A stretch of 64,000 bases of DNA. Source: Hellea sp039977295 (lineage in GTDB: Bacteria; Pseudomonadota; Alphaproteobacteria; Caulobacterales; Maricaulaceae). Under the pieces are notes generated by a model. The model was not told the origin of the DNA. It was given only the letters and a program-made list of their open reading frames with translations, and ran no database searches. Positions 50,358 to 58,772 of this stretch are shown here, piece after piece (positions within the stretch are counted from its first letter, which is position 1; each line of letters starts with the position of its first letter). A program made the position numbers and the translations under genes. Where the stretch lies: NCBI GenBank assembly GCA_039977295.1, contig JBDWDN010000012.1, forward strand, positions 682,001 to 746,000, in the 5' to 3' direction.

Positions 50358-51995
50358 TTACCCAAGTGTTCCGAACCACAAAAGAAAGACAATAATCCCG
50401 ATAAACATCACCGGAAGTCCCATTGCCGCGCGGTCAACTCTGCCGGGGACAATGAACCAGCCGCCAGTTTTTTGCGCGGCGCCGCTCTCGCGGAAAGCTT
50501 TAAGCTGACCGGGGACTGATTGCGGATGCCAGTCTTTCTTGAGACCTTCAAGCGCGACACTGGCTATCCATGATACCGCGATATTGATGACGCCGCCAAT
50601 GACCACATACCACGGCCAAGCGATGGAGGAGGCGATACCGTTCACGCCAAATAGTCCGCCAAAGCCGACAATGATTATTAAGCCAATAAAGCCTGCTGCG
50701 ACGCCAATGAGCAAGCCGCGCTCATTCACATGCTTTGAAAAGAATCCCATACCAAACATGGCAAGTTTTGCGCCCACAAAATATGAGCCCGCTTTAGAAA
50801 GAGCCTCAAGGATTGACCCGCCGCTGCTGATAAAGGCGTAGGCCATTGGGATAACCATAAGGCCCCAAAACACTGTAAACACGCGCGACATCAAAAGGTA
50901 ATGTTTTTCATCTGCCGTTTTTTTGAAGAACATTTTATACAGATCTGTCACGGAAATCGTGGCCAAGGAATTAAACGCCGATGACAGGGTGGACATTGAC
51001 GCGGATAAAACCGCTGCCGCTAATATTCCCATCAAGCCGGGGAGGGCTAAAGAGTTTGCAAATTTGAGGATGATCTCATTGGGCTGCTCAAATGGCTCGC
51101 CTTTGAAATGAACATATAAAAGCGCTCCTACAAAAAAGAAAAGGAAATAGATAAAGAATGCGGCATAACCCATCAACAGATATGATTTCTTCGCGTCACC
51201 AATATTTTTCGCGGCGAGGGCGCGCTGCACCATCATTTGGTTAGAGCCGTAAACCGTAATATGAAAAAGCGTCATAGCCAGCACGCCTGCCCAGACCGTA
51301 GGCGCAATTGTGAAGTCCAAATCTGTATTTATGGGGTTAAGCTTGCCGTTCTCTGATAGGTATGAAAGGGCATCAGACATAGGTTTAATTTCACCTAACA
51401 GGCAATAAAGCACGATGCCTGCGCCGAGGAATAAGATGAAGCCCTGCAGGACATCTGTCCAAATAACCGCATTCATGCCGCCCATTAAGGTATAAACAAG
51501 GACAATACCCGTCATAATCCAAATCGCCGTTTTGGCATCTATTCCTGTCACAAAAGTCACAACGACGGCTGTCGCCGTCAGGATAGAGGCGGCGGTAATA
51601 CATTGGGTAAGCAAGAATAACAGACTCATCACTGTGCGCGAAGTTTTACCAAATCGCCGTTCTAGATATTCATAAATCGACGCGACGCCGCTATTGAAAA
51701 AGAATGGCAAAAAGAAAACGACCACGATGAAAATCACTAATGGATAATTCACATGGATAGCCAAAGCCGCCATACCGTCGCCATAAGCCCAAGCAGGGCC
51801 GCCCAAAAAGGATAGAGCGCTGACATAGGTCGCCACAACGGATATACCAATGGCCCACCAGGGCGCAGAGCGGTCGCCCAAATAGTAATCTTCTGACGTT
51901 TTCACGCGCCGGCTCATAACATAACCCAGTAGTAAATTGCCTATGAGATAAGCAATCACAATGCCCCAATTCAAAGCGCCAAATTCTCCAGCCAT
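50358..51995 (-). CDS. Sodium:solute symporter (SSS family)
   Basis: About 545 residues with 13 or so hydrophobic helices. It starts MAGEFGALNWGIVIAYLIGNLLLGYVMSRR and has the SSS core KTSEDYYLGDRSAPWWAIGISVVATYVSALSFLGGPAWAY and the helix-nine sodium-site region AAAVLSASMSTLSSAFNSLATISVTDLYK. It is like the SglT/PutP-type symporters that import sugars, sugar acids, amino acids or small organic acids with sodium. The ATG at 51995 follows AAGGGGAT; longer in-frame starts are ignored. It follows the alpha/beta-hydrolase gene by 13 bases. In the locus it is the obvious inner-membrane importer after the TonB receptor. Confidence 0.9.
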   Translation of the reverse strand: MAGEFGALNWGIVIAYLIGNLLLGYVMSRRVKTSEDYYLGDRSAPWWAIGISVVATYVSALSFLGGPAWAYGDGMAALAIHVNYPLVIFIVVVFFLPFFFNSGVASIYEYLERRFGKTSRTVMSLLFLLTQCITAASILTATAVVVTFVTGIDAKTAIWIMTGIVLVYTLMGGMNAVIWTDVLQGFILFLGAGIVLYCLLGEIKPMSDALSYLSENGKLNPINTDLDFTIAPTVWAGVLAMTLFHITVYGSNQMMVQRALAAKNIGDAKKSYLLMGYAAFFIYFLFFFVGALLYVHFKGEPFEQPNEIILKFANSLALPGLMGILAAAVLSASMSTLSSAFNSLATISVTDLYKMFFKKTADEKHYLLMSRVFTVFWGLMVIPMAYAFISSGGSILEALSKAGSYFVGAKLAMFGMGFFSKHVNERGLLIGVAAGFIGLIIIVGFGGLFGVNGIASSIAWPWYVVIGGVINIAVSWIASVALEGLKKDWHPQSVPGQLKAFRESGAAQKTGGWFIVPGRVDRAAMGLPVMFIGIIVFLLWFGTLG

Positions 51996-52008
51996 GATAA
52001 TCCCCTTA

Positions 52009-52776
52009 TTATATATTCGCAGTATTAGGTGTTTTAGGCGCAAGGCCCGCTATCTCGGCCTTACGGCATAAGCCCCAATGCTCGAGTAGAATGTGGTTTA
52101 TTTTGTCTGGCGCTTCTAACGTTGATAAATGACCGCAGTTTTCAATAATATGCAAGTCGCTTCCATCTATCAGCTTTTGCATATCCGCGTGAATGGAGGG
52201 CGGGCAAATAAGGTCATCCGCTCCGGTAATTATCGCGGCGGGGCAAGCGATGGAGGCGAGGGAGGACATCGCAGATTTCCGCGTCATCAAAGCCAAAGAT
52301 TGCTGAACGAAAACATCAGCGCCGAGCCCTTCGCCCATTTTGGTAATGAGCGGTAGCAGATTTTCGAAGGCCGCTGAGGGCGACAGGTATTTAGGCTTTA
52401 ATTCGTCGCGTAAGATGTCTGTCATTTCCCCATTTCTAACGCGCTGCATATGATCACGGCGCTGCGCAGAGGAACGATCTTCATAAGGCGTAGTATTTAA
52501 CAAGGCGAGGTGAGACACACGCTGCGGCGCCAGTCGCATGACTTCCATTGCCACAATACCGCCCATGGATAGTCCAGCAAGGGCGAAGCGTTTCGGCGAT
52601 GCTCTCAAAACATCTAGGGCGATGTCTCGAATGGTTGCACTCTGGGTCATCAGATCAATGGAATAGGGCAGGTCAATGCTCGATAGCGCATCAGTCTGCG
52701 GCGCAAATAACCGCGCATCACACATGAATCCCGGAAGGAAAACAACATGTTCAAGGGATGGATCAGGAACCAACAT
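52009..52776 (-). CDS. Cytoplasmic alpha/beta-hydrolase
   Basis: A 255-residue hydrolase without a signal peptide. Features are VVFLPGFMCDARLFAPQ (oxyanion-hole strand), the nucleophile elbow GLSMGG (near residue 71), an acid in ITGADDLICPP (near 191) and the histidine in IENCGHLSTLEAP (near 221), so the triad Ser-Asp-His is complete. It belongs to the broad esterase/3-oxoadipate-enol-lactonase-like group; the exact ester or C-C bond is unknown. It is the first gene of the operon with the symporter. The operator at 52794 is only 17 bases before the ATG at 52774-52776, so either the transcript has a very short leader or the true start is further in. Confidence 0.85.
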   Translation of the reverse strand: MLVPDPSLEHVVFLPGFMCDARLFAPQTDALSSIDLPYSIDLMTQSATIRDIALDVLRASPKRFALAGLSMGGIVAMEVMRLAPQRVSHLALLNTTPYEDRSSAQRRDHMQRVRNGEMTDILRDELKPKYLSPSAAFENLLPLITKMGEGLGADVFVQQSLALMTRKSAMSSLASIACPAAIITGADDLICPPSIHADMQKLIDGSDLHIIENCGHLSTLEAPDKINHILLEHWGLCRKAEIAGLAPKTPNTANI

Positions 52777-53097
52777 AGGGGGAAACTATGTAAATTTGCA
52801 TTCGAATGCAATAAATTTGTGTTTAGAAGCTTAGAGCGTCATCATGGGCGCGTGATTTAGGGGTATCTCTATACATACCCCGTCCAGAATCTTTATAGTT
52901 TCTGATTTTGTAATCTAAAGCATAAAGAAGAAATGAGAACAGCTCACTTGGATGGCACTATTGGGAAACTTCGTAGGGGCTTAACAAGGTCCCAGAACGC
53001 TTTGGAATTCTGCTATACTTTGTTGACGCGTTGCGGCATGAATAAATCGTTCTGCACCCTAGCATGACCTTATAAACCTCTTAAGCAGGGCTTCATT
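52777..53097. other. Divergent gap between the hydrolase/symporter operon and the DUF305 gene
   Basis: In these 321 bases I see no gene. A LacI-type operator is at the hydrolase side (52794-52813). The remainder is A+T-rich and holds the promoter of the DUF305-propeller gene, which cannot be placed with confidence. AGCAGGG before the ATG at 53098 is its weak ribosome-binding site. Confidence 0.5.
52794..52813. promoter_or_regulatory. LacI-type operator before the hydrolase/symporter operon
   Basis: ATTTGCATTCGAATGCAATA, with eight of ten positions symmetric and 18 of 20 identical to the perfect copy at 50311. It marks the right-hand edge of the regulon, about 27.7 kb from the first copy. Confidence 0.8.
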
Positions 53098-55542
53098 ATG
53101 CACATCAAAACTCTATTGTTAGCCACGGCTTTAAGTGGACTCACGCTGTCCAGTTGTCAGCAACAGGTTGACACAGTTGATACTGATACACCAGAAACGG
53201 CCTCTAGCGCGATGGCCGCGGCCCCCGTGATCAGCACGACGCCTATCATATTGCCCGGTGCACCCGGACAATCTTCGGAAACAATGGCTGCTAAAGACGC
53301 CATAAAGATTGCGGGTAATAACTATTCTCCAGATGATGTGTCTTTCATGCAAAATATGATTCCACATCATGCTCAGGCGGTTGAGATGTCTAATCTCGTG
53401 GAGACACGCACAAACCAATCTGAAGTCGTTGATTTAGCAGATCGTATAAAAGCTTCTCAGGCCGACGAGATCAAATTTATGCAAGAGTGGCTCGCTGAAC
53501 GCGGCGAAGATTTGGCTATGAAAGGTCATGCAGGACATCATGGCGCGAACCATCAAATGGAAGGGATGGCGACGCCTGAACAGATGAAGCAGTTGGCGAA
53601 TTCGGAAGGGACTGATTTTGATAAATTATTTCTGAGCCTGATGATTACCCATCATGAGGGCGCGCTGACTATGGTCGAAACACTGACGGATCAGCCCGGA
53701 TCAGCTTATGATCCAGTCCTCTATGATTTTACGAGTGATATTGTAAATGACCAAACCTCCGAGATTGAACAAATGAGCGCTATTTTGGGCTCTCTTTCAT
53801 CTGATCCAAGAGCAGCGCTATCTGCAGGATTTACAGATGCAGGTGAAGCAATCATGAATCTGGAATTGCTAGCCGCGCTTCCTAAACCCGCTGGGTTCTT
53901 TGACCCAAAAAATCCAGCTGGGCTGCCGCCAATGAAAGCCAAAAAAGAAACTGCTTCGCCTGACGATGAAGGTCAAAGCCTAGATGATACTGAGTGGAGT
54001 GACCGCTCGCCGCTACTGAGTTTTTCGAATACGGATATGGCGTTTCAAGACGACATCATGGTTGCCGGCAGCTATCATGGATTCAATATTTATAAACTCC
54101 AAGAGGACGGCGTTCCAAAGCTCTATAGTTCAGTGGTCTGCCCAGGCGGGCAGGGCGATGTCTCTATCGCTGGAGAATTATTGATCATGTCAGTTGAACA
54201 GACTCGCGGGCGCGTTGATTGCGGCTTACAAGGCATTAGCGAGGATGTGAGCGAGGAGCGTTTCCGAGGTCTTCGGATATTCAATATCAGCGACCTCGCA
54301 AAACCCGTCCAGGTGGGTCAGGTTCAAACCTGCCGGGGATCGCATACGCATTCTATTGTCACGCAAGATGAAACCAAACTCATCGTTTATAATTCCGGGA
54401 CATCATCCATTCGCAAAGGCGCGGAACTCGAAGGCTGTGTTGGCCGCGTTCCTGGTGACGATCGCACGGCGCTATTCCGTATAGATGTGATTGAGATTCC
54501 TATGGCGGACCCGTCTAAGTCTCGGATCATCGATAGCCCAACCGTATTTGCGGATGAGGAAACAGGCCGCTTGGCAGGGCTGTGGCAAGGCGGCGATCAT
54601 GGCGACGAAACACAAGACACGAGTCAAACCAATCATTGTCATGATATCACCGTTTTCCCATCCGCAAAAATTGCCGCAGGCGCCTGTTCGGGAAATGGCA
54701 TTATTTTTGACATCTCAAATCCGCTTCAGCCAAAACGTATAGACGAAGTCGTCTCCACTGAGTTTGCCTATTGGCATTCGGCGACCTTTAATAATGACGG
54801 CACGAAGGTCATCTTCACAGATGAGTGGGGCGGCGGTAGCCGTCCGAGATGCCGGGTGTACGACCCGAAAGACTGGGGCGCGAATGCGATTTATGACATT
54901 AATGACCGGAAACTTGTGTTTAAGGGGTATTATAAATTACCAGCCCCTCAAACCGACGCCGAGAATTGCGTAGCGCATAATGGGTCAATCGTGCCGGTTC
55001 CCGGCCGCGATATTTTTGCGCAAGCTTGGTATCAAGGCGGGTTGTCGGTGATTGATTACACAGATTCCACCAATCCCGTTGAAATTGCGTATTTTGACCG
55101 CGGCCCCATCCACGAGAAAAAACTCGTACTGGGCGGCTATTGGTCAACCTATTGGTATGATGGAAAAATCTACGGAACTGAAATCGCCAGGGGAGTGGAC
55201 GTCTTTTCACTCATTCCAAGTGAGCATTTGAGCGAAAATGAAATTGCGGCGGCTGCAATGGCTGATCAAGGTAAAACTTTTAACCCGCAGCAACAATTCC
55301 CCGTGACGTGGCCAGCAGAGCCGATCGTCGCCAAAGCATATCTAGACCAATTGCTGCGGAGCGAAAATATCACGGCCGAGAAGGCCGCTGAACTCTCCGG
55401 CGCACTTGATCGCGCTGATATCCTATTGAAGGAAAACCGCCGCGACGCGGAGCTTTCCAAAGATCTGAGTGTTCTATCTAAAACCATCGAACATAAAGGG
55501 CTTTCTGAGACAGTCTCTGATATCGCGGCGCGATTGCAGTAA
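53098..55542 (+). CDS. Lipoprotein with DUF305 domain fused to a beta-propeller
   Basis: An 814-residue exported protein. A lipoprotein signal (MHIKTLLLATALSGLTLSSC, Cys at residue 20) is followed by a low-complexity linker. Then comes a DUF305 ferritin-like helical domain (about residues 75-245) with its two signature helices, NMIPHHAQAVEMSNL and MITHHEGALTMVETL. From about residue 300 there is a long propeller-like domain (MVAGSYHGFNIYKL, RGLRIFNISDLAKPVQVGQVQTC, NGIIFDISNPLQP, HNGSIVPVPGRDIFAQAWYQGGLSVIDYTDSTNPVEIAY) of the LVIVD-repeat type. The last 100 residues are helical. DUF305 proteins often occur with metal, notably copper, handling; here the His pairs could bind metal, but no copper genes are near. 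It is a single gene. Confidence 0.85.
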   Translation: MHIKTLLLATALSGLTLSSCQQQVDTVDTDTPETASSAMAAAPVISTTPIILPGAPGQSSETMAAKDAIKIAGNNYSPDDVSFMQNMIPHHAQAVEMSNLVETRTNQSEVVDLADRIKASQADEIKFMQEWLAERGEDLAMKGHAGHHGANHQMEGMATPEQMKQLANSEGTDFDKLFLSLMITHHEGALTMVETLTDQPGSAYDPVLYDFTSDIVNDQTSEIEQMSAILGSLSSDPRAALSAGFTDAGEAIMNLELLAALPKPAGFFDPKNPAGLPPMKAKKETASPDDEGQSLDDTEWSDRSPLLSFSNTDMAFQDDIMVAGSYHGFNIYKLQEDGVPKLYSSVVCPGGQGDVSIAGELLIMSVEQTRGRVDCGLQGISEDVSEERFRGLRIFNISDLAKPVQVGQVQTCRGSHTHSIVTQDETKLIVYNSGTSSIRKGAELEGCVGRVPGDDRTALFRIDVIEIPMADPSKSRIIDSPTVFADEETGRLAGLWQGGDHGDETQDTSQTNHCHDITVFPSAKIAAGACSGNGIIFDISNPLQPKRIDEVVSTEFAYWHSATFNNDGTKVIFTDEWGGGSRPRCRVYDPKDWGANAIYDINDRKLVFKGYYKLPAPQTDAENCVAHNGSIVPVPGRDIFAQAWYQGGLSVIDYTDSTNPVEIAYFDRGPIHEKKLVLGGYWSTYWYDGKIYGTEIARGVDVFSLIPSEHLSENEIAAAAMADQGKTFNPQQQFPVTWPAEPIVAKAYLDQLLRSENITAEKAAELSGALDRADILLKENRRDAELSKDLSVLSKTIEHKGLSETVSDIAARLQ

Positions 55543-55676
55543 CGAAGGCAATGCCGCGAATTTATATCCGAAACTGGCAATGTAATTCTTGTTAGGAGGC
55601 GAGTGGGCCGCAGTAGTTCTCACATTACTGGCGTCTATATCTCTAAGGCTCAGCAATTGAACGAGGGTAAATATCC

Positions 55677-56441
55677 TCAGACAACGCTTTCTGCATCGGC
55701 GCGCTTAACCTGCTTATGCTCATCTTCTACGAGGCCGCGTTTCCAATAGCTGGATATATAGAGCCTGTTTTTATCAAAACCTTGTTCAGTTCGTAGATAT
55801 TGACGTAGCAGCTTCATGGCTTCAAATTCACAGGCGACCCAAGCATAGGCTAGTTCGCCAATCGCAGGAACTTTACGCGTTGCGTCATCTAATAATGTGG
55901 GATTGTTGCCAAGATTTGGTTCAATCACCCATTCGACATTGAAGCCTTCGGGCATTGATATGTCTTGCTTGTCAGCTTCGTCCCTGATGAGAATGATGAC
56001 GTGCCCTGTTGCGTCATCGGGTAGATTCTCAAGATTGACCGAAATTGCGGGTAATGCGGTCATATCGCCCACAAGCAAAAATGGGCCTTTGCCGTCTGGG
56101 AGCGGCTTTGCAGGGCCGGGGCCACCAACCAAGATGTGATCGCCTATCTCGGCACTCAGCGCCCAGTGTGTAGCGGGCCCAGAATCTTCGGCGTTTCCGC
56201 CGTGCAGCGCAAAATCGACATCTATACTGTCTGCCGTTTGGCTGCGTATGGTATAGGTTCTTACAATAGGTTTTTCGCCTTCAGCTGTTGGCAAACGAAA
56301 CTTGATATAGCCACCTGCGCGGTCTGGCGGGAAAGCTTTTAAGGCTTCACCGCCCAAGATGATACGGTGCATATTTGGCGTAATGCGGGTGCTATTCGTA
56401 ACTTCAAAGCTACGGGGTTCTGGGCGAGGTGGTCGTGCCAT
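55677..56441 (-). CDS. Siderophore-interacting protein (FAD-binding ferric reductase, ViuB-like)
   Basis: A 254-residue flavin reductase-like protein. The FAD-binding domain is recognised by YIKFRLPTAEG, RTYTIRSQ (flavin-binding Arg-x-Tyr-Thr) and HGGNAEDSGPATHWAL. The NAD(P)H domain contains GPFLLVGDMTALPAISVNLENL and WVACEFEAMKLLRQYL, then RLYISSYWKRGLVEDEHK at the end, standard for the SIP family. Such proteins reduce ferric iron in siderophores taken up into the cytoplasm. It lies 44 bases after the PadR-type regulator gene and is most likely transcribed with it, so the two operators upstream of the regulator probably govern it too. Confidence 0.9.
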   Translation of the reverse strand: MARPPRPEPRSFEVTNSTRITPNMHRIILGGEALKAFPPDRAGGYIKFRLPTAEGEKPIVRTYTIRSQTADSIDVDFALHGGNAEDSGPATHWALSAEIGDHILVGGPGPAKPLPDGKGPFLLVGDMTALPAISVNLENLPDDATGHVIILIRDEADKQDISMPEGFNVEWVIEPNLGNNPTLLDDATRKVPAIGELAYAWVACEFEAMKLLRQYLRTEQGFDKNRLYISSYWKRGLVEDEHKQVKRADAESVV

Positions 56442-56485
56442 GATTATTCCTTAGGTTAAACGGGTGTGTATTAGGGGCGGGGCGG

Positions 56486-57100
56486 TTAGCCTAGATCCGA
56501 TATTTTCTTACGGGCATCTTCTAGAATTGTGACAGCGCTTTTGCGGGCCTCAACACCAAGGTTTTTGCCTTTGAAAACGGACGAAGTTGTGTGCCTTAAC
56601 TGGCGCAGAGCCCCTCTAACATCATCAGGCTCAATCGCCTGTCCTGGAAAGGATAGTGTTTTTAGGCGCGCTTCAATGACCTTAATCGCTTCGCTCTGTT
56701 CAGTGAGCTGCGTTTGGCCAGCCTCTGTGATGTGGAGTACCCTTTTTCCTTTTTCAGGCTGCACATCAACCCACCCTAAATCTTGTAAGGTTTCAAGGGC
56801 AGGGTAAATGACGCCTGGACTTGGTTCATAGACCCCGGATGTTAAAGTTTTAATTTCGTTGATGAGGCCATAACCATGGTTAGGGGTCGTTTTGATGATA
56901 TTTAAAATCAGAAGGCGTAAGTCGCCATGGGCGAGTGGCCGCTTCCGGCCGCTGCGGTGTCCTCCACGCTGAGGGCGTCTGCCCCCCATTCCCTTACCTT
57001 TGGGTCTTCCTCCGCGGCCTCTTGGCCGAGTTTCTGTAGTATCTTGTGTATCTGTTGTGTTGTTATGAGTGGGTTTCATATTTTTCCATATTCGTTTCAT
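56486..57100 (-). CDS. PadR-family transcriptional regulator with Arg/Gly-rich N-terminus
   Basis: A regulator of about 204 residues. The first 50 residues form a low-complexity tail rich in Arg, Gly, Lys and Pro (RPRGRGGRPKGKGMGGRRPQ). The PadR winged helix follows: GDLRLLILNIIKTTPNHGYGLINEIKTLTSGVYEPSPGVIYPALETLQDLGWVDVQPEKGKRVLHITEAG. A C-terminal helical dimerisation segment ends the protein. An ATG at 57079 with GGAAAAAT before it may be the real start, eight residues in. Two identical palindromes 35-80 bases upstream suggest autorepression. Co-transcription with the siderophore-interacting protein suggests iron or flavin-redox linked control, as known for other PadR-SIP pairs. Confidence 0.87.
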   Translation of the reverse strand: MKRIWKNMKPTHNNTTDTQDTTETRPRGRGGRPKGKGMGGRRPQRGGHRSGRKRPLAHGDLRLLILNIIKTTPNHGYGLINEIKTLTSGVYEPSPGVIYPALETLQDLGWVDVQPEKGKRVLHITEAGQTQLTEQSEAIKVIEARLKTLSFPGQAIEPDDVRGALRQLRHTTSSVFKGKNLGVEARKSAVTILEDARKKISDLG

Positions 57101-57135
57101 GTGTAGTGATGCTGAATTGCATCAGATATCCTTAT

Positions 57136-57179
57136 TTAGATATATCTAAACGTATAGATAGTTTAGATATATCTAAACG
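57136..57179. promoter_or_regulatory. Tandem PadR-type palindromic operators
   Basis: Two perfect copies of the 16-base palindrome TTTAGATATATCTAAA, at 57136-57151 and 57163-57178, spaced 27 bases centre to centre. The second extends to 18 bases (GTTTAGATATATCTAAAC). They lie immediately upstream of the PadR gene start (57100) and look like the regulator's own sites. Confidence 0.8.
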
Positions 57180-57340
57180 CAAGGGTAAATGTCAGATTAT
57201 CTCATGTTTTTTTGAAATCCCGCTCAAAGGCGAAATGCTTGGCAATTGGGCGGACCAAAAGGCTTCATCCCATTCCCTTTGGATTTCATGCGTGTTAGGT
57301 GACCCCAGAGCAAACTCAGGGCTGAGCATAATGCATGCTC

Positions 57341-58714
57341 TTAGCTCGTTCGTGCCGTTAGAGGCGCGCGATAGAGTGTCCATCCGAAAGCGATGAGACC
57401 CGAAATAATGTTTGCGGCTGCGATGCCTAGGAATGCGCCTCCGAGCCCATCATATTGGACTCCTATATATATGAATCCAACGTAGAGCAGAAGCGAGCGG
57501 AAGATTGTATATGTTAGCCCATAAAGAGGTCGGCCTAGGGCGTTAAAACCTGATGAACTTACAAACACGATCCCATAGGCGAATATCGTCAGAGGAACGA
57601 TATAAAAGTATAGTTTTGTTTTACTTATCACAGTTGGATCAAGAGAAAACGCCCCTGCAATTTGCGTTGCAAAAATGGCCATGACAAACGTTATGAACAG
57701 CCCCCAAATGCAGCAAGCTATGTAACAATATTTAAAGGTCGCCCTAACTCTGTCTGTTAATCCTGCCCCGCCATTTTGTCCGACGATCGCGCCTATACAG
57801 CCGGATAATGCATATAAGACAGCGATAGATAGGATTTCAATACGGCCGGCAATGGTAAAAGCGGCTACGTCTTCTGTGGTCAAAAAACGCGCAATTATAG
57901 CGACAGCCATAGTCGCCCCAATAGGCACGATGACACGCGTGCCCGCCGCCGGAACACCAACACGTCCAATCACGCCCCAAGCCCGCCTAATTGACCCTAA
58001 ACTCATTTTCGCAAAGGTAATGGCCTTTCGGTTAAACAGAACAAAATATAAAGCTAGGCTGGCTCCAACTGCGTGCCCAATGACCGTCGCAAAAGCGGCG
58101 CCTTCGATCTCCAGCCTTGGGAAGGGGCCGATGCCAAATATCAAAAAAGGGTCTAGGACTATGTTGACAATCGCGCTTGTGATCAGGAAGGAGCTCGGTA
58201 GCGCGGCTTCGCCTCTCGCTCGCAATACATTAACACACATCACCGTGATGGTAATAAAAGCTAATCCAGGGAGCGTAATCATAAGATAGTTCGCTGCCAT
58301 ACTGTAAATTTGGCCCTCAGCACCCATGACCTTCAGGATCATAGGCATGGTCAGCAGCATCACCGTTACCAAAACCGCCATCGTCGACAAACCTAGCAAA
58401 ATTGCTGCCGCGCCATGACGTCTGGCCCGCTCTGGTTCGCCTTGGCCTATGGCTCGCGAGACAGCTGAGAGTGTCCCTGCGCCTAATCCGATATTCGCGC
58501 TATTGCCGCACAAGGTCAGCGGAAAACCAAATCCAATCGCCGCTAGGGCTAATACGCCTAAGTTTGGAATATTTGGGTCGGATAAGCGTCCCAGATAAAA
58601 AGTATCGATAAGCCCGCCAGATAATAATGCAAACATAGCAACGGAAGAGGGGACGAGAAGCCGCAATATATGCCGAACCAGATTTCCTTGAGTCAAATCT
58701 ACGGAGTTTTTCAT
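57341..58714 (-). CDS. MATE-family multidrug efflux protein
   Basis: A 457-residue membrane protein with twelve predicted hydrophobic helices in two similar halves. The start LTQGNLVRHILRLLVPSSVAMFALLSGGLIDTFYLGRLSD and the segments GFPLTLCGNSANIGLGAGTLSAVSRAIGQGEPERARRH and SGCIGAIVGQNGGAGLTDRVRATFKYCYI are MATE signatures. The transporters expel cationic or hydrophobic compounds with sodium or protons. It follows the exported intradiol dioxygenase gene by 58 bases on the same strand and could export an aromatic intermediate or act independently. It ends about 240 bases before the PadR operator region. Confidence 0.92.
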   Translation of the reverse strand: MKNSVDLTQGNLVRHILRLLVPSSVAMFALLSGGLIDTFYLGRLSDPNIPNLGVLALAAIGFGFPLTLCGNSANIGLGAGTLSAVSRAIGQGEPERARRHGAAAILLGLSTMAVLVTVMLLTMPMILKVMGAEGQIYSMAANYLMITLPGLAFITITVMCVNVLRARGEAALPSSFLITSAIVNIVLDPFLIFGIGPFPRLEIEGAAFATVIGHAVGASLALYFVLFNRKAITFAKMSLGSIRRAWGVIGRVGVPAAGTRVIVPIGATMAVAIIARFLTTEDVAAFTIAGRIEILSIAVLYALSGCIGAIVGQNGGAGLTDRVRATFKYCYIACCIWGLFITFVMAIFATQIAGAFSLDPTVISKTKLYFYIVPLTIFAYGIVFVSSSGFNALGRPLYGLTYTIFRSLLLYVGFIYIGVQYDGLGGAFLGIAAANIISGLIAFGWTLYRAPLTARTS

Positions 58715-58772
58715 GGTTTCAAACTCACAAGATAAGGGGAACGCAGCTTTGAAAAATTACGTGAATACTGGG

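Noticed and set aside
57046..57396. Plus-strand frame of 116 residues across the PadR operator region
   Set aside because: It runs through the two regulatory palindromes and overlaps both neighbouring genes antisense; no family resemblance.
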